From Streptomyces sp. CB01881 (GTDB taxonomy: Bacteria; Actinomycetota; Actinomycetes; Streptomycetales; Streptomycetaceae): a stretch of DNA of 64,000 bases. Within the stretch, counting starts at the first letter, position 1, and each line of letters begins with the position of its first letter. Shown one piece after another: positions 33,384-41,505 of the stretch. A program made the translations under genes and the position numbers. The DNA is taken from positions 5,729,867 to 5,793,866 of the forward strand of contig NZ_CP026498.1 in NCBI RefSeq assembly GCF_002953255.1, given 5' to 3'. The notes beneath the pieces were generated by a model. That model was not told the DNA's origin. It did not search any database and was given only the letters and a program-made list of their open reading frames with translations.

Positions 33384-33835
33384 CCACCGACCCGTCCGAC
33401 CTCCGCTTCCTGCGGCGGGCCGTCGAGCTCTCCCGCCGCTGCCCGCCGTCCACGACCGCGTTCTCGGTCGGCGCGGTGATCGTCGGCGCGGACGGCGAGG
33501 TGCTCGCCGAGGGCTGGAGCCGGGAGACCGACCCGCATGACCACGCCGAGGAGGCGGCCCTGGCCAAGCTCCCGGCCGGCGACCCCCGGCTGCGCGGCGC
33601 GACCGTCTACAGCTCGCTGGAGCCCTGCGGGCAGCGCGCCTCGCGGCCGCACCCCTGCGCCCGGCTGCTGGTCGCCGCGGGCGTCCCGCGCGTGGTGGTC
33701 GCCTGGAGCGAGCCGGACACCTTCGTCGCCGAGACCCAGGGGACGGCGCTGCTGGAGGCGGCCGGGGTCGAGGTGGTGGAGCTGCCGGAGCTGGCCGCGG
33801 AGGCCCGCGCGGTCAACGCCCACCTGCTGGGCTGA
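33380..33835 (+). CDS. Cytidine/deoxycytidylate deaminase-family protein (RibD N-terminal type, stand-alone)
   Basis: This 151-residue deaminase starts at GTG 33380, overlapping the reductase stop (GTGA), so it is translationally coupled. The zinc site is visible as HAE (about 55-57) and EPCGQRASRPHPC (Cys about 83 and 93); His/Cys/Cys bind zinc and Glu is the proton shuttle. The fold and size fit the deaminase half of RibD, which deaminates diaminohydroxyphosphoribosylaminopyrimidine. With the upstream reductase it would rebuild a bifunctional RibD in reversed gene order. A nucleoside or dCMP deaminase role cannot be excluded. Confidence 0.88.
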   Translation: MTTDPSDLRFLRRAVELSRRCPPSTTAFSVGAVIVGADGEVLAEGWSRETDPHDHAEEAALAKLPAGDPRLRGATVYSSLEPCGQRASRPHPCARLLVAAGVPRVVVAWSEPDTFVAETQGTALLEAAGVEVVELPELAAEARAVNAHLLG

Positions 33836-33847
33836 TCTTTTGTATCC

Positions 33848-33858
33848 TTGTTGAACAA
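33848..33858. promoter_or_regulatory. Candidate GntR/FadR-type operator before the HAD gene
   Basis: TTGTTGAACAA matches the published consensus TNGTNNNACNA of FadR-subfamily GntR regulators. It lies 42 bases before the HAD phosphatase start in a short AT-rich island (TTTTGTATCC...CAATAGACT) that should hold the promoter. Confidence 0.45.
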
Positions 33859-33900
33859 TAGACTCGCACTCTCTGGGCCCCGCCCGCGAGGAGCCGCCCC

Positions 33901-34641
33901 ATGCCCGCCGCCACCCCCGCGCTCGCCACCACCTCCGGCCCCGCCGCCACCCCCGCGCTCGCCACCCCCGCCGTGCCGATGACCACCCCCGCCGTAGCGA
34001 TGACCACCCGTGCCCTCCTGCTGGACATGGACGGCACCCTGGTCAACTCCGACGCCGTCGTCGAACGCTGCTGGCGCCGCTGGGCCCGGGAGCACGGCCT
34101 CGACCCGGCCGAGGTGCTCCGCATCGCCCACGGCCGCCAGGGCCACACCACCATGGCCGTCCTGCTGCCCGGGCGCCCGGCCGACGTCAACCTCGCCGAG
34201 AACCGCCGCATGCTCGCCGAGGAGCGGGCCGACACCGAGGGCGTCGTCCCCGTCCCCGGCGCCGCCGCCTTCCTCGCCGCGCTGGCCGGCCTCCCGCACG
34301 CCCTGGTCACCTCCGCCGACGAGCCGCTCGCCGAGGTCCGGATGGCCGCCGCCGGCCTCCTGCTCCCGCCGGTCCTGGTCACCGCCGAATCGGTCGGCGC
34401 GGGCAAGCCCGACCCCGAGGGCTTCCTGAAGGGCGCGGCCGCCCTCGGCCTCTCCCCCGCCGACTGCCTCGCCTTCGAGGACTCCGAGGCCGGCATCGCC
34501 GCCGCCAAGGCCGCCGGCATCCCCGTCGTCGGCATCGGCCCCCGCGCCGCCGCCCACCACCCGACCGCACACGCCGCCACCCTGGAGGGCGTGACCGTCG
34601 CGGCCGCCGGCGACGGCACCCTGACCGTCCACATCGCCTGA
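33901..34641 (+). CDS. HAD-superfamily hydrolase (sugar phosphatase-like)
   Basis: This 246-residue protein begins with 35 low-complexity Ala/Thr/Pro residues in imperfect repeats (ATPALATT, ATPALATP), then the HAD core. Motif I is LLDMDGTL (Asp about 42 and 44), motif II LVTSADEPL, motif III GAGKPDPEGF, motif IV LAFEDSEAGIAAAKAAG. It belongs to the beta-phosphoglucomutase / sugar-phosphatase-like group. ATG 33901 follows GAGGAG; a later ATG at 34000 would remove the odd N-terminus but has no ribosome site. The substrate is unknown. Confidence 0.88.
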   Translation: MPAATPALATTSGPAATPALATPAVPMTTPAVAMTTRALLLDMDGTLVNSDAVVERCWRRWAREHGLDPAEVLRIAHGRQGHTTMAVLLPGRPADVNLAENRRMLAEERADTEGVVPVPGAAAFLAALAGLPHALVTSADEPLAEVRMAAAGLLLPPVLVTAESVGAGKPDPEGFLKGAAALGLSPADCLAFEDSEAGIAAAKAAGIPVVGIGPRAAAHHPTAHAATLEGVTVAAAGDGTLTVHIA

Positions 34642-34648
34642 CGCCCGC

Positions 34649-34682
34649 CCGCGGGGCCGGCAGCCGGGCGCCGGCCCCGCGG
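34649..34682. terminator. Bidirectional terminator between HAD and M20 genes
   Basis: A perfect 13-bp stem CCGCGGGGCCGGC/GCCGGCCCCGCGG with an 8-base loop sits between two convergent genes. Confidence 0.8.
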
Positions 34683-34735
34683 TTCCCGGGGCCCGGCCTC
34701 AAGCGCCGGGCGGGCGGGAGCCCGGAGACGGGCCC

Positions 34736-36085
34736 CTAGCGACGGGTGCGGGTGGCGAGCCAGCCGGCCATCGCCCGGACGCCGACGCCGATGGCCCGCT
34801 CGTCCGGGGTGAACGTCTCGTAGTGCGGGTAGCTCGTCTCGATCCCGCTGCCCGGCGTACGGACCCCGAGGAAGGTGTAGGTCCCCGGGATGCGCTCCAT
34901 GAACAGCGCGTAGTCCTCCCCGTTGAACGGGAAGGCGGCGTGGTTCACCGTCACCCCGCCGGTGCCGAGCACCCGGCGCAGGTGCCGGGCCAGGGCGTTG
35001 GCGTCGTCCTCGGGGCAGACCAGGGCCGGGAACGGATCCCGCGGATACGTGACCACCGCCCCCGCGTACGACTGCGCCAGCTGGCGGATCCGCTCCCGGA
35101 TCTCGACGTTGCGCTCCTGCGGCCAGCAGCGGAACTTCACGTCGAGCCTGACCCGGCCCTCGGCATCCGGGTCGTTGACCTTGCCACCGGTCACCACGAA
35201 CCGGGCCAGCGGCCCGTCCGGCGTCTGCACGTCCGCGACCATCTTCTCCAGGTCCGCGGGCCCCTGCGGCATGGCGACCGTGCCGAGCCGGCCGATCTCG
35301 GCCTTCAGCCGGCCCGCCGCCGCGGTCGCGTCCGGCCCGGCCAGCGTGACGGCGGCCCAGTCCTGGCCCGGCAGCCCGCTGCCCGGCGTCACGGCGAACC
35401 GCCCCACCGGGTACGGCCCGCAGTGCAGGGCGTGGATCTCCTCGGCGCCGGTGGTCTCCAGCACCCCGTCGTCGATCATCGCCCGGGCGCCCACCAGGCC
35501 TTCCTCGCCCGGCTGGAAGAAGAACACGACCGTGCCGCTCAACCGGTGCCGCAGCTGCGCCAGCGTCTGGGCGACGCCGACGCCCACCGTGGTGTGGAGG
35601 TCGTGCCCGCAGGCGTGCGCCGGCGGCTGGTTCGGCGCCGAAGGGCCCGGCACCCGGGGCACGATCCCGTCGCCGGGCACCGCGTCCATGTCGGCCCGGT
35701 ACGCCACCGTCCGCCCGGGGCGCGCGCCCCTCAGCACGGCGACCACCCCGGTGCCGGGCACCTCCTTGCCGTCCTTCACCGTGCGGCCCACCCCGGTGGT
35801 CACGTCGAGGCCCGCGGCGCGCAGCCGCGCGGCCACCGCGGCCGCGGTGTACGTTTCCTTCCCCGTCGTCTCCGGGTGCTGGTGGAGGTCGCGCCGCAGC
35901 GCGATCAGGTCGCCGTCGAGCCGGGCGGCGACGGCGTCGACCGCGGCCTGGTCGATCGGGTTGCGCCGACGCTCCGAGTCCGCCGCCGCAGCGGTGCCGG
36001 ACGCCAGAACGGCGCCGACCCCGGCCACCGCGGTGCCGCCCAGAAGTGTGCGGCGGCTCAGGGCAGGCCTGTTCGGACGAGTCAT
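34736..36085 (-). CDS. Tat-exported M20-family amidohydrolase / metallopeptidase
   Basis: This 449-residue protein starts at ATG 36085 behind AGGGGGA. A twin-arginine signal (LSRRTLLGGTAVAGVGAVLASGTAAAA, RR about 11-12) sends it out folded. The M20 catalytic core shows RRDLHQHPETTGKE, YRADMDAVPGD, the metal site HACGHDLHT (about 157-165), FFFQPGEEGLVGARAMIDDG and, at the end, NHAAFPFNGEDYALFMERIPGTY. This is the IAA-amino acid / N-acyl amino acid amidohydrolase group, which cleaves acyl-amino acids. Export suggests it handles extracellular acyl-amino acids or peptides. It diverges from the serine hydrolase at 36502. Confidence 0.92.
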   Translation of the reverse strand: MTRPNRPALSRRTLLGGTAVAGVGAVLASGTAAAADSERRRNPIDQAAVDAVAARLDGDLIALRRDLHQHPETTGKETYTAAAVAARLRAAGLDVTTGVGRTVKDGKEVPGTGVVAVLRGARPGRTVAYRADMDAVPGDGIVPRVPGPSAPNQPPAHACGHDLHTTVGVGVAQTLAQLRHRLSGTVVFFFQPGEEGLVGARAMIDDGVLETTGAEEIHALHCGPYPVGRFAVTPGSGLPGQDWAAVTLAGPDATAAAGRLKAEIGRLGTVAMPQGPADLEKMVADVQTPDGPLARFVVTGGKVNDPDAEGRVRLDVKFRCWPQERNVEIRERIRQLAQSYAGAVVTYPRDPFPALVCPEDDANALARHLRRVLGTGGVTVNHAAFPFNGEDYALFMERIPGTYTFLGVRTPGSGIETSYPHYETFTPDERAIGVGVRAMAGWLATRTRR

Positions 36086-36501
36086 GAATTCCCCCTGTGA
36101 TCGTGCGGAGTGCGCGCCCGCGCATCGCTGCGACGGGCGGTGGAGATGCGGACGGCCACCGGCCGGGGTGACGACGCCGGCGTGGTCACGGCCGTACGCC
36201 CGCCCCCGCGTTGATGATCGGCAGCCAGCCACATGGTCACACGGATTGATCAACTCGCCTACGGCGCAAGGGAAGTAAGAGATGACATTCCGATTTCCGC
36301 CCGCCACCGAACCTCCGGTGGCGGGCGGCATCCGCGCCACGGCCACCCGTTCCGGCCTGGAACATCAGGGCCGCCCCTGACGGAACCATGACCCCGCATC
36401 AGGGAGAAACCAGGCCCGCGGCTCCCCCTTTCATGATCCTCGGGCGGCCCCCGGTGCCCTACGTTGGTGCCGTACCGACAACGACCACGGGGGGTCCCCA
36501 G
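36086..36501. other. Divergent intergenic region (416 bp)
   Basis: No gene is seen. It should contain promoters for the leftward M20 gene and the rightward serine hydrolase. The latter may use TACGTT at about 36462. A strong hairpin at 36297-36328 has no obvious gene to terminate. Confidence 0.5.
36297..36328. other. Isolated perfect hairpin in a divergent promoter region
   Basis: CCGCCCGCCACCG pairs perfectly with CGGTGGCGGGCGG around a 6-base loop. It lies about 210 bases from the M20 start and about 175 from the serine hydrolase start, so it is not behind either gene. It could end an unannotated small transcript. Confidence 0.5.
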
Positions 36502-37668
36502 ATGAACCGCAAGTCCGCGGCAATCGCAGCGCTCATAGCCGCCGCCGTCCTCGTCCCCGCCGCCGCACCGGCCGTCGCCGCGCCGCTCGGCGGCTCCGCC
36601 GTCGCGCAGGGCCGGCCTGCCGACCGGGCCGCCGACCGCGCCGCGCTCCAGCAGGCACTCGACGCGGCGGTGGCCGGCGGGGCTCCCGGCGCGATCGCCG
36701 AGGTCCGGGACGAGCACGGCACCTGGCGGGGCGTCAGCGGCTACGCCGACCTGGCCGACCGGCAGCGCCCGCAGGCCTCGGACAGGTTCCGCGCCGGCAG
36801 CGTGACCAAGAGCTTCACCTCCACCGTGGTGCTCCAGCTGGTGGCCGAGGGCCGGATCGGGCTGGACGACCCGATCGAGCGCCACCTGCCCGGCCTGCTG
36901 CCGAACGGCGACCACATCACCGTCCGCCGACTGCTCAACCACACCGCCGGGCTCACCGACTTCATCGAGCTGCTGCTGGCCGATCCCGGCGCCGTGCAGG
37001 CCGCCCAGCACACCACCTACACCCCGGAGCAGCTGATCGGCCTGGCCGTGCAGCACGGCCCGAAGTTCGCGCCCGGCACCTCCTGGGGCTACTCCAACAC
37101 CAACTACTTCGTCCTCGGCCTGCTGGTCGAGCACACCACCGGCCGCCCCTTGAGCCAGGAGATCACCCGGCGGATCCTGCACCCGCTGCACCTGAGGAAC
37201 ACCTCGCTGCCCGGCTCCGACCAGCTCCCCGGCCCGCAGCTGCACGGCTACGAGTGGCTCGCCGGACCGGGCGCCGCACCGGTCGACCTCACCACCTTCA
37301 ACCCCTCCGTCTACTGGGCGGCCGGCGGGATCGTCTCCACCACCTCCGACCTGAACCGGTTCTACCGGGCCCTGTTCGGCGGCGAGCTGCTGCCGCCGGA
37401 GCAGCTGCGCGCGATGCAGGAGATGCAGCAGACCGACCGGGACGACCACCGCACGTACGGGCTCGGCCTGGAGGCCCGCCCCGCCTGCGCCGACGGCAGC
37501 CGCGTGGTCGGCCACACCGGCAGCGTCGCCGGCTACACGACCTTCAGCTTCACCTCGAAGGGCGGAGGCCGGCAGCTCACCCTGGCCGTCAACACCAGCG
37601 TCACCCTGCCCGCGGCGGCCGGCGACGCGATGAACCGCCTCGTCACCACCGCCCTCTGCGACCGCTGA
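36502..37668 (+). CDS. Secreted serine hydrolase, beta-lactamase / D-alanyl-D-alanine carboxypeptidase family
   Basis: This 388-residue protein starts at ATG 36502, placing a Sec signal (MNRKSAAIAALIAAAVLVPAAAPAVAA) at the N-terminus. The three penicillin-binding active-site motifs are clear: SVTK (Ser about 100, Lys about 103), YSN (about 198-200) and HTG (about 338-340). This is the class C beta-lactamase/DD-peptidase (serine hydrolase) fold. Streptomyces members are extracellular DD-carboxypeptidases or esterases. It is followed by a terminator shared with the convergent membrane-protein gene. Confidence 0.93.
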   Translation: MNRKSAAIAALIAAAVLVPAAAPAVAAPLGGSAVAQGRPADRAADRAALQQALDAAVAGGAPGAIAEVRDEHGTWRGVSGYADLADRQRPQASDRFRAGSVTKSFTSTVVLQLVAEGRIGLDDPIERHLPGLLPNGDHITVRRLLNHTAGLTDFIELLLADPGAVQAAQHTTYTPEQLIGLAVQHGPKFAPGTSWGYSNTNYFVLGLLVEHTTGRPLSQEITRRILHPLHLRNTSLPGSDQLPGPQLHGYEWLAGPGAAPVDLTTFNPSVYWAAGGIVSTTSDLNRFYRALFGGELLPPEQLRAMQEMQQTDRDDHRTYGLGLEARPACADGSRVVGHTGSVAGYTTFSFTSKGGGRQLTLAVNTSVTLPAAAGDAMNRLVTTALCDR

Positions 37669-37696
37669 ACCGGCCGCACCCTCCGCACCGAGACCC

Positions 37697-37735
37697 GCGG
37701 GCCGGGACGGCAGCACCTGCTCCGTCCCGGCCCGC
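37697..37735. terminator. Bidirectional terminator
   Basis: A perfect 14-bp stem GCGGGCCGGGACGG/CCGTCCCGGCCCGC with an 11-base loop lies between two convergent genes. Confidence 0.85.
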
Positions 37736-37768
37736 CGGCCGTTCGTCCCGCGGGCGGGGAGTTCCCCG

Positions 37769-40618
37769 TCAGCCCAGCCGGCCGAGCACCGCCCGCAGGC
37801 GGCGGGCGTCCCGCAGCCGCTGCTCGTACGTCGCCCCCAGGGCGAGCAGCAGGAGTCCGACGGCGGCCAGCGGCACCCAGCGCGGCACCAGGCCGAGCAC
37901 CTGGACGACGGTGGGCGCCAACTCGTGCACGCCGACGAGCAGCAACACCGCACCGCCCAGCAGCAGCGGGCCCTGCAACCGGCGCCTGACCCCCAGCACG
38001 GTCACCACGGCGGCCGCACCGCCCAGCAGCAGCGGACGCAGCCAGTGCCCGTCGGCCCAGACCGCGACCAGGCTGGGCGCCAGCCCGAGCACCAGCCCCG
38101 GACCGTACGCCGCCCAGGAGTTGGCACCGGCATCACGCCGACGCCGGAGCACGCCGAGCACCAGAGCCGCTGCCGACACCGTCAGGCTGTAGGCCTCGGG
38201 CGTCCGCACGTCCCAGAGCGCCAGCCGCAGCCAGGAGGCGGCGATCAGCAGGACGACCGCCGTGACGGTGGCCGCCCGGCGGCGGTCGGCGCGCAGCGCG
38301 ATCCCGAGCCCGGCCACCCCGGCCACCGTCAGGACGAGGGCGAGCCGCTCGGGGTGGCCGGCCGTCAGCGTGCAGGCGACGGCGGCCAGGAGGTAGCCGG
38401 TGCCCTCGACCGCCCGGGAGACCTGTCGCGGTGAGATCCGGGCCGCGACCGGGGCCGAGCCGACGGCGACCGCGAGCAGGGCGAGCACGATGTCGGGGAG
38501 CGCGAGCCCCGCCGTCGCCCCGGCGGCCGCCGCCTCGCCGCCCAGCGCCAGCACGGCGCAGACCGCCGTGACGTCGGGGCGCAGCCCGCCTGCCGTGGTG
38601 GCGCCCGCCGCCCCGGCCGGGATGCGGGCCGGGATGCGGGCCGGGATGCGGGCCGAGATCCTGGTCGATGCCAGAGTCACCGTCAGGGCCGTGGCGAGGA
38701 CGGCGCCGAGGGCGAGCACGAGGATCGTGGCCGGGCGGTCGGCGAGTGCCCAGAGCAGGGCGAGGGCGGCGGCCACCACCAGCGCGGCCGGTCCGGCCGG
38801 CCTGGCCGGGCGGAGCACCGCGTACCCGGCGGCGACGACGGCGAGCGCGGCAGCGGCGCCGACCGCCACGCCGTACGGCAGCCCGAACGCCACCGGCAGC
38901 AGGGCCGGCCCGGGGACGGCGGCCACCGCGAGGACCGGGTCCGTCCAGGCCGGCGGCCCCTCCGGCCGGGCCGTGACCCCGGGTGCCCCGGGCCGCTCGG
39001 CCTGCTCGGACTGCGCGGGCCGCTCGGCCTGCTCGGACTGCTCGGGCTTCACGGGCCGGAGGACCTCGGCGTCGAGCACCCGGAGGGCGGCGAGGGTCCC
39101 GGTCAGCAGCCAGTAGCCGGTCAGCCCGGCCGCCGGGGCCTTCCAGGCCCAGGCGGGCGCGGCCGGGGCCGGGACCGTCCAGGCCGTGGCGAGGTGCGCG
39201 AGCGGCTCGAAGAGGGCGGGCACCAACTGGGTGAGCGGCAGGAACGAGCCGGCCAGCAGGACCAGCCCCGCCGCCCGGAACAGTCCGGTCGGGACGACGC
39301 CCGCGGTACCCGCTCCCGGCCCACCGGACGCCCGCCCGCCCCACGGGGAGACGGCCGCGCCCGCGCCGACGGCGAGCAGCGCGGCCGGCACCGCGTAGCC
39401 GACCCCGCACCAGCCGACCGGCAGGAGCGCGCCGAGCGGTCCCCCCGCGGCCGCCAGGACGGCCGCCCCGGCCACAGCGGCCGCCAGTTGCCGGGCGCCG
39501 ACCGTCAGCCCGGCGATCCCGGACCCCGGGTACGGCCGCGCCACGGCCAGCGCCACCAGCGCCAGTACACCGAGCGGAAGCCAGGCCCAGACCGGCGCCA
39601 TCGTCCCGCCGTCCACCGCGGCCGCCGTCCGGCGCACCGCGGCCACCAGCGACGCGTCCACGGCGAGCGCGCCGCCCGCCAGGCCCCACACCGCGGCGAT
39701 CAGGCCGGCCGACGGCAGCAGCCCGTCGAGACGGAGCCGGCCGCGCAGCCCGTCGCGGGCGGACGCCCACCGGAGCACCCCGTAGTCCGCGGCCGTCGTG
39801 GCGACCAGCGCGGTGGCGTTGCCGAGGAGGCCGCCCAGCCCGACCGCGTGGACGGCGAGCAGTGCGGGCAGCCGGCCGAGCAGGAAGCCCGCCACCAGCG
39901 GCGCCCGCATCCGCGTAGCACCGCCGTACACCGCCGAACCGGCGGCGACCAGGGCGGTGCACGCCGCCCAGTAGCCGGGCGCCCCGATGGCGCCCGCGCC
40001 GGCCAGGCCCCCGGCGCGCAGGGCGTAGCAGTCCAGCAGCACCAGGACGAGTCCGATGGTGGCGAAGGTCTCCGCGGTGGCCGCGAGTCCCCTGCGACGC
40101 AGCGGGAGCGGCACGGCGAGGGCGCATCCGGTCAGCACGGACAGGACGGCGGCGCGGCCGCCGATCCCCAGGTGGCCCCAGCTGACGACGGTGAACACCA
40201 GCGCGGCGACCACCACGAGGGCGCCGCCGAGCACCAGCAGCGCGGTCTGCGCGGACCGCCCGGAGACCTCGGCCTGCCGCCCGCCCTGCGGGCCGGCCCA
40301 CACCGCCCCGGGCCCCGGCACGGGCGCCGGCGCCGGGTCCGGGGCGTACCTGAGCGCGCGGAGTGCGACGAGCAGTTCCTCCCGCTGGGCCAGCAACTGC
40401 CCCCGGCGCTCCTCGACCGCCTCCAGGCCCTGCTCGACCCGCCAGAGCCGCGCCGCGAGGTCACCGCGCAGCGGCAGTCGGCACGAGAGGCACCGCGCAG
40501 GCGGCCGCTCGCCGAGCTCGGCCCCGCAGTCGGGGCAGCGGGACGCCCCGCCGGGCCCCCAGGGGCGTGACGACCCGTCACCGGGCGGTGCGGGGCGGTC
40601 CGAAGGCTGGCTCTCCAT
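37769..40618 (-). CDS. Large polytopic membrane protein with N-terminal zinc ribbon
   Basis: This protein of about 949 residues carries a CPDCG...CLSC zinc ribbon (Cys about 28, 31, 43, 46). A helical segment comes next (LWRVEQGLEAVEERRGQLLAQREELLVALRAL), then some two dozen hydrophobic segments running to the C-terminus. The family occurs in streptomycetes as SCO-type integral membrane proteins without assigned function. ATG 40618 is chosen because the upstream ATG at 40654 overlaps a 16-base palindrome; neither has a strong ribosome site. Codon use is ordinary. It might be a transporter or a polymer-processing protein, but nothing in the sequence decides this. Confidence 0.7.
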   Translation of the reverse strand: MESQPSDRPAPPGDGSSRPWGPGGASRCPDCGAELGERPPARCLSCRLPLRGDLAARLWRVEQGLEAVEERRGQLLAQREELLVALRALRYAPDPAPAPVPGPGAVWAGPQGGRQAEVSGRSAQTALLVLGGALVVVAALVFTVVSWGHLGIGGRAAVLSVLTGCALAVPLPLRRRGLAATAETFATIGLVLVLLDCYALRAGGLAGAGAIGAPGYWAACTALVAAGSAVYGGATRMRAPLVAGFLLGRLPALLAVHAVGLGGLLGNATALVATTAADYGVLRWASARDGLRGRLRLDGLLPSAGLIAAVWGLAGGALAVDASLVAAVRRTAAAVDGGTMAPVWAWLPLGVLALVALAVARPYPGSGIAGLTVGARQLAAAVAGAAVLAAAGGPLGALLPVGWCGVGYAVPAALLAVGAGAAVSPWGGRASGGPGAGTAGVVPTGLFRAAGLVLLAGSFLPLTQLVPALFEPLAHLATAWTVPAPAAPAWAWKAPAAGLTGYWLLTGTLAALRVLDAEVLRPVKPEQSEQAERPAQSEQAERPGAPGVTARPEGPPAWTDPVLAVAAVPGPALLPVAFGLPYGVAVGAAAALAVVAAGYAVLRPARPAGPAALVVAAALALLWALADRPATILVLALGAVLATALTVTLASTRISARIPARIPARIPAGAAGATTAGGLRPDVTAVCAVLALGGEAAAAGATAGLALPDIVLALLAVAVGSAPVAARISPRQVSRAVEGTGYLLAAVACTLTAGHPERLALVLTVAGVAGLGIALRADRRRAATVTAVVLLIAASWLRLALWDVRTPEAYSLTVSAAALVLGVLRRRRDAGANSWAAYGPGLVLGLAPSLVAVWADGHWLRPLLLGGAAAVVTVLGVRRRLQGPLLLGGAVLLLVGVHELAPTVVQVLGLVPRWVPLAAVGLLLLALGATYEQRLRDARRLRAVLGRLG

Positions 40619-40653
40619 GCCACGGAGTCTGCCGAGCGGCACCCCGGCGCACA

Positions 40654-40669
40654 TGAGTACGCGTACTCA
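40654..40669. promoter_or_regulatory. 16-bp perfect palindrome
   Basis: TGAGTACGCGTACTCA is a perfect palindrome 36 bases upstream of the large membrane-protein start and 139 bases upstream of the yefM start. Its symmetry and position suggest a repressor operator for one or both divergent genes; the regulator is unknown. Confidence 0.5.
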
Positions 40670-40772
40670 ACTGCCCCGCCGCCCGGCCCAGGGGGCGTTC
40701 CGGGTCCGGGCCGGCACAGAAAAGAGGCCGGGGCAGCGGCGCCAGCACCCTTGTCGCCGCGGAAGCCCGGAC

Positions 40773-40788
40773 GTACAATTTCCTGTAC
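40773..40788. promoter_or_regulatory. Candidate YefM operator
   Basis: GTACA-N6-TGTAC is an inverted repeat 20 bases before the antitoxin start. The related E. coli YefM antitoxin binds palindromes built on TGTACA, so this is probably the autoregulatory site. It lies in a short AT-rich stretch likely to be the promoter. Confidence 0.6.
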
Positions 40789-40807
40789 CTATCGGAGGAG
40801 CCGCGCC

Positions 40808-41065
40808 ATGAAGACGATGACCTACTCGGAGTCCCGCGCACGCTACGCCGAGGTACTGAACGCGGTCACGGACGACCGCGAGGAGATCGTGATCACTCGC
40901 GCCGGGCACGAACCGGTGGTCATAGTCTCGCTGGAGGACTACCAGTCCCTCAAGGAGACCGCCTACCTGCTGCGCAGCCCTGCAAACGCCCGCCGCCTCC
41001 TGGCCTCCATCGAGGAGCTGGAGAACGGCGGAGGGGTCGTACGGGAGCTGGCGGACCCGGAGTGA
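40808..41065 (+). CDS. yefM: Type II antitoxin, YefM/Phd family
   Basis: This 85-residue protein starts at ATG 40808 behind GGAGGAG; the second Met (residue 4, MTYSESRARYAEVLN) is the start seen in many relatives. The N-terminal DNA-binding half has the family pattern YSESRARYAEVLNAVTDDREEIVITRAGHEPVVIVSLEDYQSLKETAYLL. The C-terminal helix (SPANARRLLASIEELENGGGVVRELADPE) should wrap the toxin. It neutralises YoeB and represses its own operon. The toxin start overlaps the stop as GTGA, the usual arrangement for coupled toxin-antitoxin genes. Confidence 0.95.
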   Translation: MKTMTYSESRARYAEVLNAVTDDREEIVITRAGHEPVVIVSLEDYQSLKETAYLLRSPANARRLLASIEELENGGGVVRELADPE

Positions 41066-41322
41066 AGATCACCTTCGCCTCCCGGGCCTGGGAGGACTAC
41101 CTGTGGTGGCAGGTCCAGGACCGCAAGATCCTCAAACGGATCAACACGCTCGTTGCCGACGTCGCGCGCAATGGCAACGAGGGAATCGGCAAACCGGAGC
41201 CGCTCAAGCACGGGTTCCAGGGGTACTGGTCACGTCGGATCAATGACGAGCACCGCTTGATCTACAAGGTCACCGACGACTCGATCCTGATCGCCCAGTG
41301 CCGCTACCACTACGGGAGCTGA
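41062..41322 (+). CDS. yoeB: Type II toxin YoeB (ribosome-dependent mRNA interferase)
   Basis: This 86-residue toxin aligns without gaps to my memory of E. coli YoeB, including GKPEPLKH (Glu46), WSRRI (Arg59), DEHRLIY (Arg65) and the C-terminal CRYHY (His83, Tyr84), which are the catalytic residues; two extra residues (GS) end it. It cleaves mRNA in the ribosomal A site when the antitoxin is lost. Start is GTG 41062 overlapping the yefM stop. All catalytic residues are intact, so the module is probably active. Confidence 0.96.
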   Translation: MKITFASRAWEDYLWWQVQDRKILKRINTLVADVARNGNEGIGKPEPLKHGFQGYWSRRINDEHRLIYKVTDDSILIAQCRYHYGS

Positions 41323-41355
41323 GCCGGCGACGCGAGTCGTCGACCGCGACACGAC

Positions 41356-41391
41356 GGGAGGCACCCCGGGCCGATCCCCGGGGAGCCTCCC
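41356..41391 (+). terminator. Terminator after yoeB
   Basis: GGGAGGC-A-CCCCGG pairs with CCGGGG-A-GCCTCCC with one A/A mismatch, 33 bases after the toxin stop. Confidence 0.75.
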
Positions 41392-41451
41392 GCCTGTCAC
41401 TCCACGACGGTGCGCCGCCACGGCCGCCGCAGCGATCCGCCCGCACGGACC

Positions 41452-41495
41452 GAAAGGCCGCCCAACCCACTCCGTCACAGGTCAGGCGGCCTTTC
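41452..41495 (-). terminator. Terminator of ychF
   Basis: GAAAGGCCGCC pairs with GGCGGCCTTTC (11 bp) around a 22-base loop, 10 bases after the ychF stop. Confidence 0.7.
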
Positions 41496-41505
41496 CGCAG
41501 TTCGA

